From Galerina marginata (lineage: Eukaryota; Basidiomycota; Agaricomycetes; Agaricales; Galerinaceae), in the NCBI GenBank assembly GCA_023014335.1, contig JAECYW010000002.1:1612001-1676000 (forward strand): DNA of 64,000 bases. Reading direction: 5' to 3'. Under the pieces are notes generated by a model that was not told the DNA's origin, did not search any database, and saw only the letters and a program-made list of their open reading frames with translations. Position numbers and translations under genes: made by a program. Every line of letters starts with the position of its first letter. Position 1 is the first letter of the stretch. Below, one piece after another: positions 24,977 to 36,159 of this stretch.

Positions 24977-25467
24977 GATAAGATGAAAATATTGAGCAAA
25001 CCCTGATTGGGAAGTCATGTCCGATCACTCAACGACTGCCCAAACCGTGACCGACGACCTTTGGCATTGTAAGCGGCAATGAAAACGCTCATATATACGA
25101 CATTTTCTGTCATTGGTCGCAGGGCACGAGCCTTCTCTACTTATGTACAGTACGTCTTGTAGTCTGGGGGAGGGGGTGTGTTGAACACGCGGTGCGATGG
25201 TGTGTGGAGTGCAGTCATTAACCGTGCAGGGTATCGCCCAAATTAACGAACAAAGCCGAAAGAGATAAAGGTGTCTCCGACTCACGAGGTTTCGTGGTCG
25301 CGTCGTCGTCGTTGTTAAAGGAGAAGACGTCGACTGGCTGGGTTGATTGGGGACCGCTGATGCTGCCTGCAGGAAGGCACGTGCTGCCACCAACTGCTAC
25401 CAAGTTGGAAAGTTCTACTTGCCGCCCTTGAATCTCTTCGTTCTACACATCTATCAGCCCTGGGGGG
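24977..25467. other. Divergent promoter region between ADE5,7 and the next gene
   Basis: About 490 bases. Minus-strand frames of up to 122 codons are low-complexity and have no motif or exon partner. I see no RNA gene or repeat. Confidence 0.45.
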
Positions 25468-28400
25468 ATGGCGTTCTATCGAAGTTCCATCGTAGTCGCC
25501 GAGCCTTATGAGGACGTACGTCCTATGTATGTTTTCGCATTAAAACAACCACTGACCACTGTTCTGTGTGCAGTCTCAAGGCCCCGAGTCCCCCACGGAA
25601 ACCTCTCCGGAGGAGCTGAGGGCCTTTTATGAGGACATGGAGCGAAGGGAAATCTTGGAACGCAAACTATCGAAGCGCAAGTCAAACTCTGGCGCATCCA
25701 TTTGGTCGCGCAAGTCCTTGAAACGTTCAACCACAACCGCGCTTGTTCATCCGACTCCCGCTGACCTGCCCCGGATTCCGTCCACCTCAAATTTACAGAG
25801 AACGATGAACATGATGAAGCAGGATACTCTAGTGAAACCATGGAGCGGAACAATTTACCTCGTCTAACAACATCACGATCTGTCATTGCGGACACTCCAG
25901 TAAACCAGGCTTGGGCAGAGAATGGATCCTGGGCGGCAGTACCACTTCCTACATTCAAGGTCAAATACCCTTTGCATAATCCGATGGGACCGCGGTGGTA
26001 CAAGAACCATCATCTTATTCCTCCATCTCAAAAGCGACCTTCCATGCGGCCTCCGACGTTCTTTTCTCCTTCCTTTCCTCCGATGCATACCTCCTCCTCA
26101 CCTGAACACGTCGATGATAGTGCAGGATCCAGCAGGACACTCTCGCATTCACCTTTACCTACACCCTACTTCATCACAAACGCTTGTCGGTGATGGAGGG
26201 AAGCCAAGGTCGCGCAAAACATCACAGACCACGCCGGACACAGTTGATCTCCTTGATGTAACGGATCCTTGGGGAACGAACTGGCATCACCAGTCCCCCT
26301 ATGATATTGGGCAAACTACCACAACCGTTTCTTCCGATGTTTACGACGTATGTTTTAAATCTTCGATATCAACTTCCTAATTAACTTGGACTTAGATTCC
26401 AAACCGAACACGGCGCGCTAGCATGACAGCTATGCAAAGTCGACACAAGTCTGTTGCACCTTCACCATTATCTCAGTCCACATCTGCCGTACATCTACAC
26501 CCTCTTCAACCAGAAATTCACATACCCCGCAAACTGAGTAAGCGTCGCACAACTCCAGCCGCTGCGAATATCTTCAGCTCTCAACCAGGCGATGTCGATC
26601 GAAAGGCGGCATCTGTTCCGGCCACCCCTATTGACCATGTACCTGTGGTGTCACCTCAAGAGTTTCTGCCCTCAGATTCAACCTCGTTACCCAAGCGTAT
26701 GTCTGTCGCTCCTGCACCCCCCCATTCCGTGACGCAGCAGACCCCTAAGAAGGAGAAACGTGGCAGTATGCTAAACCGCTTAGCCAAGAAATTCAGTATA
26801 CTGAAGAAGGCGTCTGACGATCAAGGGCCAGCATCTGATTGGTGGCACCACGTTGATACCCATGAAACCAAGGGATATTCGAATGGTCCCGAGCCTGCAC
26901 TTGCTATTGGGCGTCTTTCTCCAGAAAAACGTCACCGTGATTCTGTCAAGAGGGTGCCGCCACCGTTTGTCGATTATAAAGATGAACCAATCCCCGTGCA
27001 ACCCGCCCAACATACAGATGACCGGGCTTCTTTGGCCTCCTTGGAAACTCCCTACCTTATGGGTAGACTCACCATCACTAATCCAGACCTCCCAGGGACA
27101 CCAGTCCCGGACGATGAAGCGCCACTACCGCCAGAGAAACCTAAGGAAATAATTCAAAGCCAAAGTCCTATTGACGAGCAACCCTCCGCTCAAAGCCCTC
27201 CCCAGCAACCGCCTGCACATTTGCGAGACACCTCCTCTGATGTGCGGCTGCGTCTTGACAAACCTCTTCCGCCTCCTCAGTCGGTCACACCTGAGTTTGC
27301 ACAGTTAAGGTTATCAGACGTGCAGGCTGCTCAGGCTGTCGAACAAGCGTTGTCGCCTTCGTCTCATGCTAGCTCCCCCGATGATGACCTTGCTATTTCC
27401 TCACCAGTGCCTCAATACAGTCCACCTAATAATCCGAAGTCGGCGTCTCCCCCACCTCCCACACAGGCAAATCCGACCCAGCCCGATCCAATACTTAGTG
27501 ATCGCAGTCAAATTCTGTCTCCTCCCCCAGTTCAGTCGGGAGCAGTACATGAGACCCTGAGGAGCTCACCTTCAGCTAGAGCAACTACGTTTTCCACCAA
27601 TGACACACCTGCTCGTGTTGAAACTCCCGAACGAAGTCGAACACAATCACCATCCATGCAACCTCCGGCTCAAAACGAGAGCCCAAAGAAAACGTCTTCA
27701 CAGTCGCGCTCGAAGCGAAATGTCGACCTTGGAAGTACAAGCAAGGCTCACGGTACGGACCATGCTCCAAATGCACGGGCTTCGACAACCCACGACCGCT
27801 CTGCGGAGGCCTCTACGTCAATGCATCAGTCTAAGAAACCAACTCGCTCTCATTCTCGCTCGGATGCAGCACCGGCGCCTGCGTCCGCGCCAATACCTTT
27901 CCCTACGAGTCGATATATAGCTTCTCCTGCCGTCCAGGAGATGGAATACGAAGGTTCCCCTCTATCGACCTCCTCCATGCTTGCCAATCCACCGACACCC
28001 TGTAATCATCGACTCTCAATCGCTACTTCTGACCAGTCTGGTCCGACACTGCCGCCGAAGAGCATCTATGAAGGGAAAGGTCCGCAAAAACCCACTCCAG
28101 CCAATCCCTCACCGGCTCGACAAACTGAGACCTTCAAGTTAGTGAGAAGCTCTTCTGGCAATGTCTATGCATCGGGTGAGACAATCACGGCAGCTGGGCA
28201 GCAATGGGAGGTCGTGGAATCTATTGAAGCCAAGGGGAGGAAATCCTCGTCGAAAGCTAAGGATAAGGAGCCAGAGCACAAATCTCGCGACCAGGAATAT
28301 AGGTCAAAGGATAACGAACAAAAGTCCAAGGACTCAGTGCGCAGGTCCAAGGATTACGAACAACGGCCCAAAGACGAGCGGAGGTCTAGAGATTACGAGC

Positions 28401-29701
28401 ACAGGTCAAGGGATCAAGGACAGAGGCCAAGGGAAGAACATCGGTCAAGGGACCAAGAGCAAAGGCCTAGGGATGAACACCGGTCAAGGGATCAAGAGCA
28501 AAGGCCCAGGGATGAGCATAAAGCAAGAAATTACGAGCGCTCGTCTAAGGATGATCAGTACAGGGACAATGAACAGCCGTCTAGGGAATACGACCGGAAA
28601 TCTAAGGACTACGAACCCAGGTCTAAGGACGATCACAAGTCCAGAGATTATGAACTACGGCCCAAGGAGCAGGATTACAGGCAGAAGGATCATGATCGCA
28701 GATCTACTGATTACGAACGTCCCTCCAAAGACCCCCACCGGTCACAGGACTATGATCGCGGTGGTCGACCGGAAAAACGAGAGTCGAAGTCGAAGCTTGA
28801 AGTCGACAATAATGACTACTATCGGTCCTCACATCGGTCCTCCAAGCAACCTACTCATTATCAAGAAGGTTCTTCCAAAAGTAGATCCAACGGCACTCAT
28901 CGTCACGAAGAATCGTCCAGGTATGAAGAGAAGAGTAGCCGAAAACGTGAAGAATATCGTGAACGCAAGCCGGAGAGAAAACATACTGCCGATACCTCTT
29001 CCTCTTCTAATCATCATAGCCATTCCACTTCCAGTAGAGCTCAACCCGTTTACGTCCAGCCCATATACGCCCCCGTTCAACCACCAAACCTTCCGCCTCC
29101 TCCTACCCTTCGACTTGAACGAAATCCGTCAATCACCGCAAGGCCCACGTCAGAACTACCATCTGCTGCTGACATGAACGCTATGCGAGCTAAGGAGTCT
29201 TGGGAAATGGAACGCCTCTGGAAAGCGCGCAGCATGTATGGACTCGAGCCCAATGCACCGACGAACAATGTCATTCCTGGATCCAGTTCAAGCAGCTCTA
29301 AAAGCGACGATGCACCTACTCATAACGCTGTGTATGGCTCAAGCCACACGGCGTACGTAGTCCAAACACCATTCCAAGCTGGCCTTGGTAGTCAAATCTA
29401 TCACTCGATGCCTACAGTTCCCCCTCCGATCATCTATTCATCGCCAGCGTCCATACCCAGCATACCTGATTCTATTTCTTCCTTCGAACCTTACGACTAT
29501 GCCTATCGATCATATACGGCTACTTCCCCTTCCGAGTTCAGGACATCACCCCCTATGCCACGGCCTCCTCTCACTAATCCTCTTCCTGAACCTCCTCGCG
29601 AAGCCCCGTTCGAGCTTAAAGGTTTGAAGACTACGAAGCCCAGCAATAGACATTCAAATGACTATTGGACGAAGTATAATGGAATTACGACTGCTCACTA
29701 G
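25468..29701 (+). CDS. Very large disordered protein with charged repeats
   Basis: No family recognised. Exon 1 (25468-25515) encodes MAFYRSSIVVAEPYED, then exon 2 starts at 25574, and after an intron at about 26349-26397 a single exon runs to 29701, giving roughly 1,380 residues. Early ordered-looking pieces are EELRAFYEDMERREILERKLSKRKS and WAENGSWAAVPLPTFKVKYP. The middle is Ser/Pro/Thr-rich, with one short motif, TFKLVRSSSGNVYASGET (about 28130-28180). A Lys/Arg/Asp/Glu array follows (28261-28800), and the tail has Pro-rich and Tyr-rich stretches. A net -1 change near 25798 and a net +1 near 26165 are inferred between exons 1 and 3. The composition suggests a scaffold or cytoskeletal adaptor, but this is a guess. 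Confidence 0.78.
28403..28519 (+). repeat. Three tandem 39-bp coding repeats
   Basis: Three consecutive 39-bp units (28403-28441, 28442-28480, 28481-28519) each encode a 13-residue unit close to RSRDQEQRPRDEH. The last two are nearly identical in DNA. They sit inside a longer degenerate array of RSKD/RSRDYE-type units covering about 28261-28800 of the disordered-protein gene. Confidence 0.85.
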
Positions 29702-29986
29702 GAATGATAACCATTCGACAATTTATCCCTGTCAGACCCTTTTATCGTTGGTTGTTTTTATAATTGTTCGTTATGTATACCTATATTTATCTTACTACTG
29801 TAGTGTACAGCACAGATTTATCATGATTTCTTACACTTAAGGACCCACCATTTTTTTATTTCGGGCATGCGAAACACTCCATTCAACGACATGTATGTTT
29901 ACAAAGGGGAATGCGTAGAGAGGGAGGGGTACATAGATGTTACTATCAAGCTACTATAGTCATGGCATCAAACAGCAGTTCTGAAA

Positions 29987-30597
29987 TTACTTGGGTTCTA
30001 ATGGAAAATGGGGGTCTGGATAATCACTCCAGGTGCGCTCGGCGTCAAGGAAACGACGGAGCCTTGCCACTTGTGAATTAAGAAACATGATAACGAGCTG
30101 CATTTTGACGTCCTCCATCTTCAACTGCAAGATTTCCTCACAAGTCTTCAGTGCTTGGGTTCTTGTTGTAACAAACATATTCCCCGAGATGCCCAAATCC
30201 TTCAAGCTGTCGATGAGTTCACTGAATTCGGAACACCAACCCAAAACACCTAGCTATTTTGTGATCAAAGAAATCAACATATGTCTCGAACAGAAGACGA
30301 TGGCAGGTTCTTACTTGGCCATATTGTTTATACCGCTGATAGAGGACGTTGGGTGCTGCCGTCAATGCATACTCGAAGCCCTCGTTCTGGTCAATGACAT
30401 GAGGTGATGGAGTGTAGTGTGGTCCTGAGGGTTGTTCAGGAGGAGGTGGCTAGATTTAAAAAAACTGTCAGCAGCGACACAACTTGGTCATCCATGACAC
30501 GTACTGGCCGTGGAGGTGCTTCTTGGAACCATTTCACATTGGAATAATCCATCTCCCCACCAAAGTCGACGACATCCGAGCGTTTTCCAGCATACAT
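29987..30597 (-). CDS. Unrecognised small conserved-looking protein
   Basis: No family recognised. Three exons (30597-30505, 30449-30316, 30253-29987) encode about 160 residues. The start MYAGKRSDVVDFGGEMDYSN lies in a good exon with a clean GTACGT donor. A Pro-rich turn (PPPPEQPSGPHYTPSPH) precedes a probably helical domain: LTAAPNVLYQRYKQYGQ, LGVLGWCSEFSELIDSL and a long helix ending NSQVARLRRFLDAE. The size, even codon use and consistent splicing argue for a real gene. No signal peptide or membrane helix is evident. Confidence 0.72.
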
Positions 30598-30659
30598 GAT
30601 TAAGGACTAAGGAAAGGAGGAGTGATGGAGGCCTTTCTTGGGTTGTTTTGTTTTAACAA

Positions 30660-31550
30660 TTACGGTTTACTTTTCCAGGAAGACAGAATAGATGGAATGC
30701 GGAAGAAGTCTTTTGCCCGGGATCTGATACGTTGGGCAGAGGCTATGCTGCCTGGCTTAACCTCCGAGATTGGGGAAGCAAACAAAGGCGTATTGCGAGT
30801 GTAATTTATGGGATCCGTTCGTAATGGTCGGGGCGATGCTGGAATGAGGTCAAATTTAGCTTGTGCAAGGTAGGCGAATGATCGACTTGCAAATTTCAAC
30901 TGATAATTTGGTCGCGATAGGAATATGGCTAGGAGGCTGAGGAAAACTGGACGTTATATGAGCAAATTCTGTAAATGTAGGAGAACTTTCGGAGGCTGTT
31001 AAGGTCTTAGCGGTGTAGGACGATAGGCGTGCCAAAGAGTCCGGGATGATCAGAGGCGGAAGTTCGGAAGGAGGTATCGCAGATGGATTTGAAGAATTGC
31101 CTGTAAGGTGCCCAAAGGAACGAACTTGAGTAGGGACAGAGTGTTCGGTAATGGTAGGCTCCGCGCCGAGATTGATATCGAGGGTCGAAGCTGGTTGCGA
31201 ACAAGGGTCAATATCTTCTCGCGTAACAAAAAGGTAGTCTTCAAAAGAATCCTCCTTGATAGTAGGCGGCTCTTTCGAAAGCACTCGTTTCCTTTGGAAT
31301 ACCCGACGGCTGAGGTCAGCGGGATGAGGCGCCTTCCAGGTCAAGTTCCGCAGAGAGCCACGAAGGCTTTGAGCGAGCTTTGACTGGGGTGAATTGGTAG
31401 TGCTGTGAGAAGACGTCGCAAGCCAGTACAAGTTCTTCGAATGAACTTGTAAAGAAACAAGAAAGGGTCGACTGCAAAGTTTTGATGTTGGTGAGCACAA
31501 GGCAAAGGCAGGCAGACGCGTGCCCTGAAGGCCTCAAGCCTCGAGGACAT
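30660..31550 (-). CDS. Unrecognised protein, frame-broken
   Basis: No family recognised. A plausible chain starts at 31550 (MSSRLEAFRA), moves into the frame encoding LTNIKTLQSTLSCFFTSSFEEL and DVFSQHYQFTPVKARSKPSW, then into the frame encoding LSRRVFQRKRVLSKEPPTIK and a Ser/Pro-rich region with a short acidic stretch, and finally into KFASRSFAYLAQAKFDLIPA and a basic tail ending SSWKSKP. Each step is a net +1 change (about 31515, 31325 and 30910), so the gene is either heavily mis-sequenced or degenerate. The tail has several Arg/Lys-flanked Ser/Thr sites. Strand and ends are moderately supported; the exact protein is not. Confidence 0.5.
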
Positions 31551-31747
31551 CTACCTGCTAAAAGCAGTATCTATCTCAATCAATAAAGAAATCGCCATCC
31601 GATCATTTGTCAAATCAATCATATTCGTAGTACAGAACAACAAGTAAAAAGCATAACATCAGGATGTAAATTCTTGCCAAAAGTTTATCTGAAGAGATGG
31701 GTGTTTCTGGGGTAACGGAACGGAGCTGTCGTTGATCTCCCCGGTCC

Positions 31748-33528
31748 CTACAAGTCTACAAGATTGGGTTGTGCTGACTGCCTAGGTCGCATCCATTGAA
31801 TCGCGGAGTAAATGCGTCGACGTATGGATCCGTGTCCGCCTGTGGAAATCGTGCGGCCGAGAAGACCTGGACCCACAGCGGACACCCAAAACAATATCAG
31901 GACCAAATCTCCAAAACGCGCGAAAAGCGTTTGGCGAGTGTCAAAAGGATATTGGACTCCAATTGTGCGGACCCATGTACCCGATCCGACTTGAGTAACC
32001 TCGCCGTATCCATTGCCTGCCACCCCGCTTACTCCTCCTTCGCCACCATCGCACCATAGGACCATAGTGCCCAACTCCTCTGCTCGTTGCTTGGCCTGCA
32101 GCCACATAGCATACCCAACAGTAATATCCCAGGTTCTTGCAGGAGCTAGGATCAGCGCAGGCCTGGAGTCGAGTTCCGCGAAAGGTGAGGGGGCAGCAAA
32201 GTCAAGGCAGATCGATGATGTGATGGGTACTGTACGTGAATTATTTGGGGTTGGCGCCCAATCCTCCGGCTTGACATATTTGGGCCTTGGGAGGTGCAAA
32301 TCAGAGATAGTGGGGGGCAAAGTCGAATGCCGTAAACGGTAGGACTCTGCAACTGGAGAAGTTTATATTTCAGCAGGTGAGATACTAGATGGTCAAGAAA
32401 ATGTTCACCTGGGACAAGGTGCCGCTTGTAATAAATGTGGTGGAGCTTGTCCGAGAAGGAGGACACAACAGCCAAGCCTGTTTGTATCAACGACTGCCGT
32501 CCTGTCGGGTCGCTGGGGTCACTGATGACTTCCTCGAAAGATATTCCAATATACACTTTTTGGGAGATATTCTGCACTTTTTCGAACGCCTCATCTCGTT
32601 CTTTGGCGGAGTGGAAAACAACGGCTCCCTCAGGCCATAGTATGATCTTTGCCCGACTTGCTATCGTCACTGTCTCGGCCATATAATCTTCGAAGGTCAA
32701 TACGTGGCGTTTGTACCGCTGGTATGAAGGAAGGATGCATCCGACAGTTAAAGGTGTTGAAATGTCTACTGTAGACAAAGATGCAGGAAGTGGTAAATTC
32801 GGCAACAGGAAGGATGGGATCGTAAGGAGGGTGAGGAACAAGGCGAGGAGTTTTGTTGCGTTTATGTTATTGGCAGGCGGTTTGTTATGGTTCAATTGTG
32901 GGTGTAACAAGTCGTCTTCGTCATCTTCAGGGTCTTGCAAACCGATATACCAACTTCCAACGCTTTGCGAAATGACGACAGCCCAAGCACCGGTTATCCA
33001 ATCCGTGCTAGTTGGGCCAAAATAGGGGATGATCCAGCTATATGCGTCGGTGTTATTCGCAGCGCTCCAGGTCGCGAGGTGTCCAACAGGATTGAGATAC
33101 GAAACTGTGCACCAAACAGTGGCCCACAAAGCAGGGAAGAGTGTGATCTGACCCCATGCTGAGGTAGACTGAGCGTGGAACTTGGTGGCCGCCCACAGAG
33201 TTGCAAGAGTGACTGAGGAAAGAATGGCTGATGATGCAAACAAAGCTACAATGGACCCTCCTGGTGTCGAAAGTGCTTCAAGGGATGCGTGAAGTCTTGA
33301 GAGGGGGCTACCAATGCTGAGGGAAATCCAGGTGAGTAAGATGTTCAAAGAACGATTGGCTTGGTATGAACGAAATAGGAACGGAGAATACACTAAAAGA
33401 ATGGATAGTGTCGCAACAAGGGGAAGTAGAGTTGAATCTGGCCGAACGGCCAAGGCTGAGGTCACAGTTGCGAGTGAAATGAAAATAACATTTCGATGAT
33501 CATAAAACGCCAGCTGGCGGAGTGTCAT
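31748..33528 (-). CDS. Membrane nitrilase-family protein (Lnt-like N-acyltransferase fold)
   Basis: A carbon-nitrogen hydrolase domain behind a multi-span membrane domain, the architecture of bacterial apolipoprotein N-acyltransferase. Two exons (33528-32409, 32352-31748) join in phase to about 574 residues. The first 260 residues hold about six to eight hydrophobic helices, such as VIFISLATVTSALAV and ALFLTLLTIPSFLLPNL. The catalytic triad is visible: Glu in ILWPEGAVVFHSA, Lys in YYKRHLVPVAESY, and Cys in TSSICLDFAAPS. A further hydrophobic helix lies near the C-terminus (FGDLVLILFWVSAVGPGLLG). Fungi lack bacterial lipoproteins, so the substrate is unknown; GPI or lipid remodelling is only a possibility. 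The frame is clean. Confidence 0.88.
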
Positions 33529-33914
33529 CGTAGGATCAGAGGTCTCGTTGCAGGACCAAAAGAACTAAGCTTCAGTCTGTTCGCGTCAGGCTGACGATTA
33601 GGTCTGAGAGGTACTGGTCAAGGTTTAGCGCCCATGAGGCTGCGGCTTTTCAACCTCTCTGTTTGGTTCTGCTTTCACCCTCACACGGACGTCAACCATC
33701 CTGCGCACTTCATTCATTATGCAAAAAGGGGATTGTGAATCCATGGCGGCTTTTCCTGATCAACAAAAGAAAGTCTGAACAATGTCCGTCAGACGAAGTT
33801 GGCTGCCTTTGGGATGAAAGATAGTATCGTTCGGTGTAGATGCTGAAATATATTTTACACGAAAGAAACCTTTCATGGTACAAGTTTGCAGGATCGTTGT
33901 GAAAGCGGACGGGC
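33529..33914. other. Intergenic region upstream of the Lnt-like gene
   Basis: About 390 bases between two minus-strand genes. It should hold the 3' UTR of the upstream acidic-protein gene and the Lnt-like promoter. No coding or structured element is supported. Confidence 0.4.
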
Positions 33915-34604
33915 CTATGTCGTGTCCGAGAATGGATCGACGCTGGCGTCCATCAAAGGGCCTCCGATTAACGCGTCTTCTCCATCCAGTTGTGAGAGAT
34001 CGTGTGCGTTTTCTAGCTGTAGGCCATCTGGTCCTAACCCAGAGATGTCCAACTCGAGTCCTTCAACCTCCACTTCCTTTCCAATCTCGTCTCCATTCAT
34101 GCTCGTATCCAATGGCTTCAGAGACGCATCTAAACCCTCGGAAGGGTCTTGCGCTTCGTCTTCTGCGGAGGATTGCATCATCAATTGAGGTTTGGGAGAA
34201 GGCATTTTAGACGGAGGGTCATCTTGATTTATGTCCATGTCTACCACTTCAAGATCTTTGACCTGAGTGTTGTCGATTCTTGGTTCTTCCTGCTCAAGAT
34301 CCTCGTCTCCTTCGACGACCTCGGGTTCATCAGGAAGAGGGGCCAGAGGCTCGTCCACCTCACCTTCGTCGTCACTGAATTGCTATGGAAGACATGTACC
34401 CTGGTTCTTTTGAAAACAAAAAGGTATACTGACCTGGATCTTCTCTGTTTTCGCCCATTTATAAACTTTAAGACCTGATGAACCGGTTGTTATACCGCTA
34501 GGTGTAATCCAGACTTTTTCCCAGCATGGAACAGGCTGCATGAGCTGACGTCGGGCAGCCTCTGTTGTTGCTGCGCTGACTCCAATTCTTCTTCGAGTGG
34601 CCAT
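33915..34604 (-). CDS. Small acidic protein of unknown function
   Basis: No family recognised. Two exons (34604-34434, 34382-33915) give about 212 residues. The start MATRRRIGVSAATTEAARRQ is followed by a compact segment with two Trp (CWEKVWITPSGITTGSSGLK, then VYKWAKTEKIQ), which may be a small domain. From the intron on, the protein is very acidic (FSDDEGEVDEPLAPLPDEPE and onward), with repeated Asp/Glu/Leu patches to the end. A basic head, a Trp-containing core and an acidic tail resemble small chromatin-associated or chaperone subunits, but this is inference. Confidence 0.72.
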
Positions 34605-35073
34605 GTTAAATTTGAGTAGATGGTACGGTGGTGGGGTTCGATGCTGCAAGGCTCGCGCCAATCACATGATCCCAAGCTTTTCGCACTGAATCTGATACTT
34701 TGATAGGCCATGGCACAGTTCTTGCTTATATGGATATTGTTACTCTACATACTTGCCCCGATAGAAAGCTAGATATTTCTCTCTCTCCCGTAGAATTCAA
34801 TATAATACCTTTCCCTGACATGCAGGCCTCGTTGGTAGTGGTCAAGACTCACGAATTGCGTACAACTTCAAGCCAGAGGCGTGGGTGTTGTTTACACTTG
34901 CTCTGCCCAATTTAAGACATCGTTCGGACTCAGTGGAGAAAACTGAGAAGACAGCATTAGAGCTCAAACCACGATACAGGATGAAAAATTTGACCGAAAC
35001 CTGGTTGGAGGCATAGGTTGCCTGCGAAATTTCCTTGTCCTTTATCGAGGAAATTAAATGTCTGGAGACTTGA
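34605..35073. other. Intergenic region
   Basis: About 470 bases between the start of the acidic-protein gene and the MED7 stop, both on the minus strand. A 71-codon plus-strand frame at 34700 has no motif. No other feature is seen. Confidence 0.4.
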
Positions 35074-35980
35074 TTAAGAGCAAAGATAAACCCTCACAGA
35101 TTGACTGTCTTTGAGGACTTTCTGTATCGACCCGCGCAGTTCTCCAAGCCTTGCGCCTAGTATATCACATTTTCTGCATGGCTTATAAGCTCAAGGGAAA
35201 TAGACACAAGGGTTCCATACTCGTGGAGATTTTTGGTTTCCTCCTTCCGAAGTTCTAGTTGGCGTCTCATCATAGCTTCAAGATTGCCACGAGCCTTGCT
35301 CATTATTAGAGTTGTGGAGGGAATCAACCAAGTTATTGTTACATACCTGGACAGGGCGTAAATCATTAGCCGCGGCCATTAGATTTTGACTGAGAACATT
35401 GATCCACTCGACGTGCCGTTGCCATTCTGGTGGGATTTCTGGCGATACAGGTGGGGGGGCGAGGAGAGAGCCCGTCAGAGACGAGTAAGTTACGAGAAGA
35501 GACCGTAGGACAGATCGGAGAGCAGGTCGTCGGTCTTTTCCTTAGATATAAGCAGACGAAAAGGGCCTTCAGTTAACTTACAACGCACCTATTGTTGGGT
35601 CAGTTGGATAGAGTTGGTTCCCACCCAGCTCTGCCAAAGAAGGAATCTTCTCCTTGACCTACAGATTCACAAGCATCTGTGAATATCGTTCTCGTGGCAG
35701 AGAGATAAGGCCAGCGTACAAACCACCTGTCACCGTACACATCATAATACGCGTCAGGTTCCTCGAGAATCCAATCTACTCGTGGCTTTTCTAGCTGCAC
35801 CAGGGGCCAATCGGGGACGTCATTTTGGTCGTTCAGAACTTCGTGTTGATTGGGGCTTGGATCATCAGGAGCCCGCTCCTTCAGTAGAGCAAGGAGGTTG
35901 AGGTTGAGTGTCGTATACTTGGTGTAATGAGAAGGAGGAGACGGGAAAGGGTTTCTGAGCTCAGCGTTGTCTTCGTCCAT
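35074..35980 (-). CDS. Mediator complex subunit 7
   Basis: A middle-module Mediator subunit that pairs with MED21 as a hinge and transmits activator signals to RNA polymerase II. The start MDEDNAELRNPFPSPPSHYTKYT is typical, with the conserved FPSPPSHYTKYT and NLLALLK. The central part includes VDWILEEPDAYYDVYGD and, after introns, KIPSLAELGG. The C-terminal coiled coil has EWQRHVEWINVLSQNLMAAA, RGNLEAMMRRQLELRKEE, and CDILGARLGELRGSIQKVLK. At least five exons are used; the last junction (CAC GA / A AAA TGT) restores the frame. A longer upstream frame exists, but the chosen Met matches the family N-terminus. The last eight codons to the TAA are less certain. Confidence 0.92.
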
Positions 35981-36159
35981 TTGAAACCGGCAACGACAAG
36001 CATTTGTGGGGGGCGGGCCGGAGATAAAAATGGCCAAGATAGGGAATAACCCCGCCAGTAACGAAGGGTCCACAACGGATCTTCTTCAAAGTGACCACCA
36101 GGGATGCCATTCTTCACACATATAAAGGCCCGTCCTCTTGGTTTCCACTTTGCACCCCA
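35981..36159. promoter_or_regulatory. Divergent MED7 / acyl-CoA ligase promoter with TATA box
   Basis: Only 179 bases separate the two start codons. A TATATAAAG sequence at about 36118-36126 lies some 35-40 bases upstream of the ligase ATG at 36160, suitable for a TATA box directing the plus-strand gene. Confidence 0.5.

Noticed and set aside
24977..25467. 122-codon minus-strand frame upstream of ADE5,7
   Set aside because: Low-complexity Thr/Ser run without homology-like features, inside a divergent promoter.
28161..29177. 338-codon plus-strand frame in the charged repeat region
   Set aside because: Shifted-frame reading of the repeat array; the main frame is open for over 1,090 codons.
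32389..33025. Plus-strand frames of 75-104 codons
   Set aside because: Antisense to the Lnt-like membrane protein gene, which has a clean long frame and catalytic residues.
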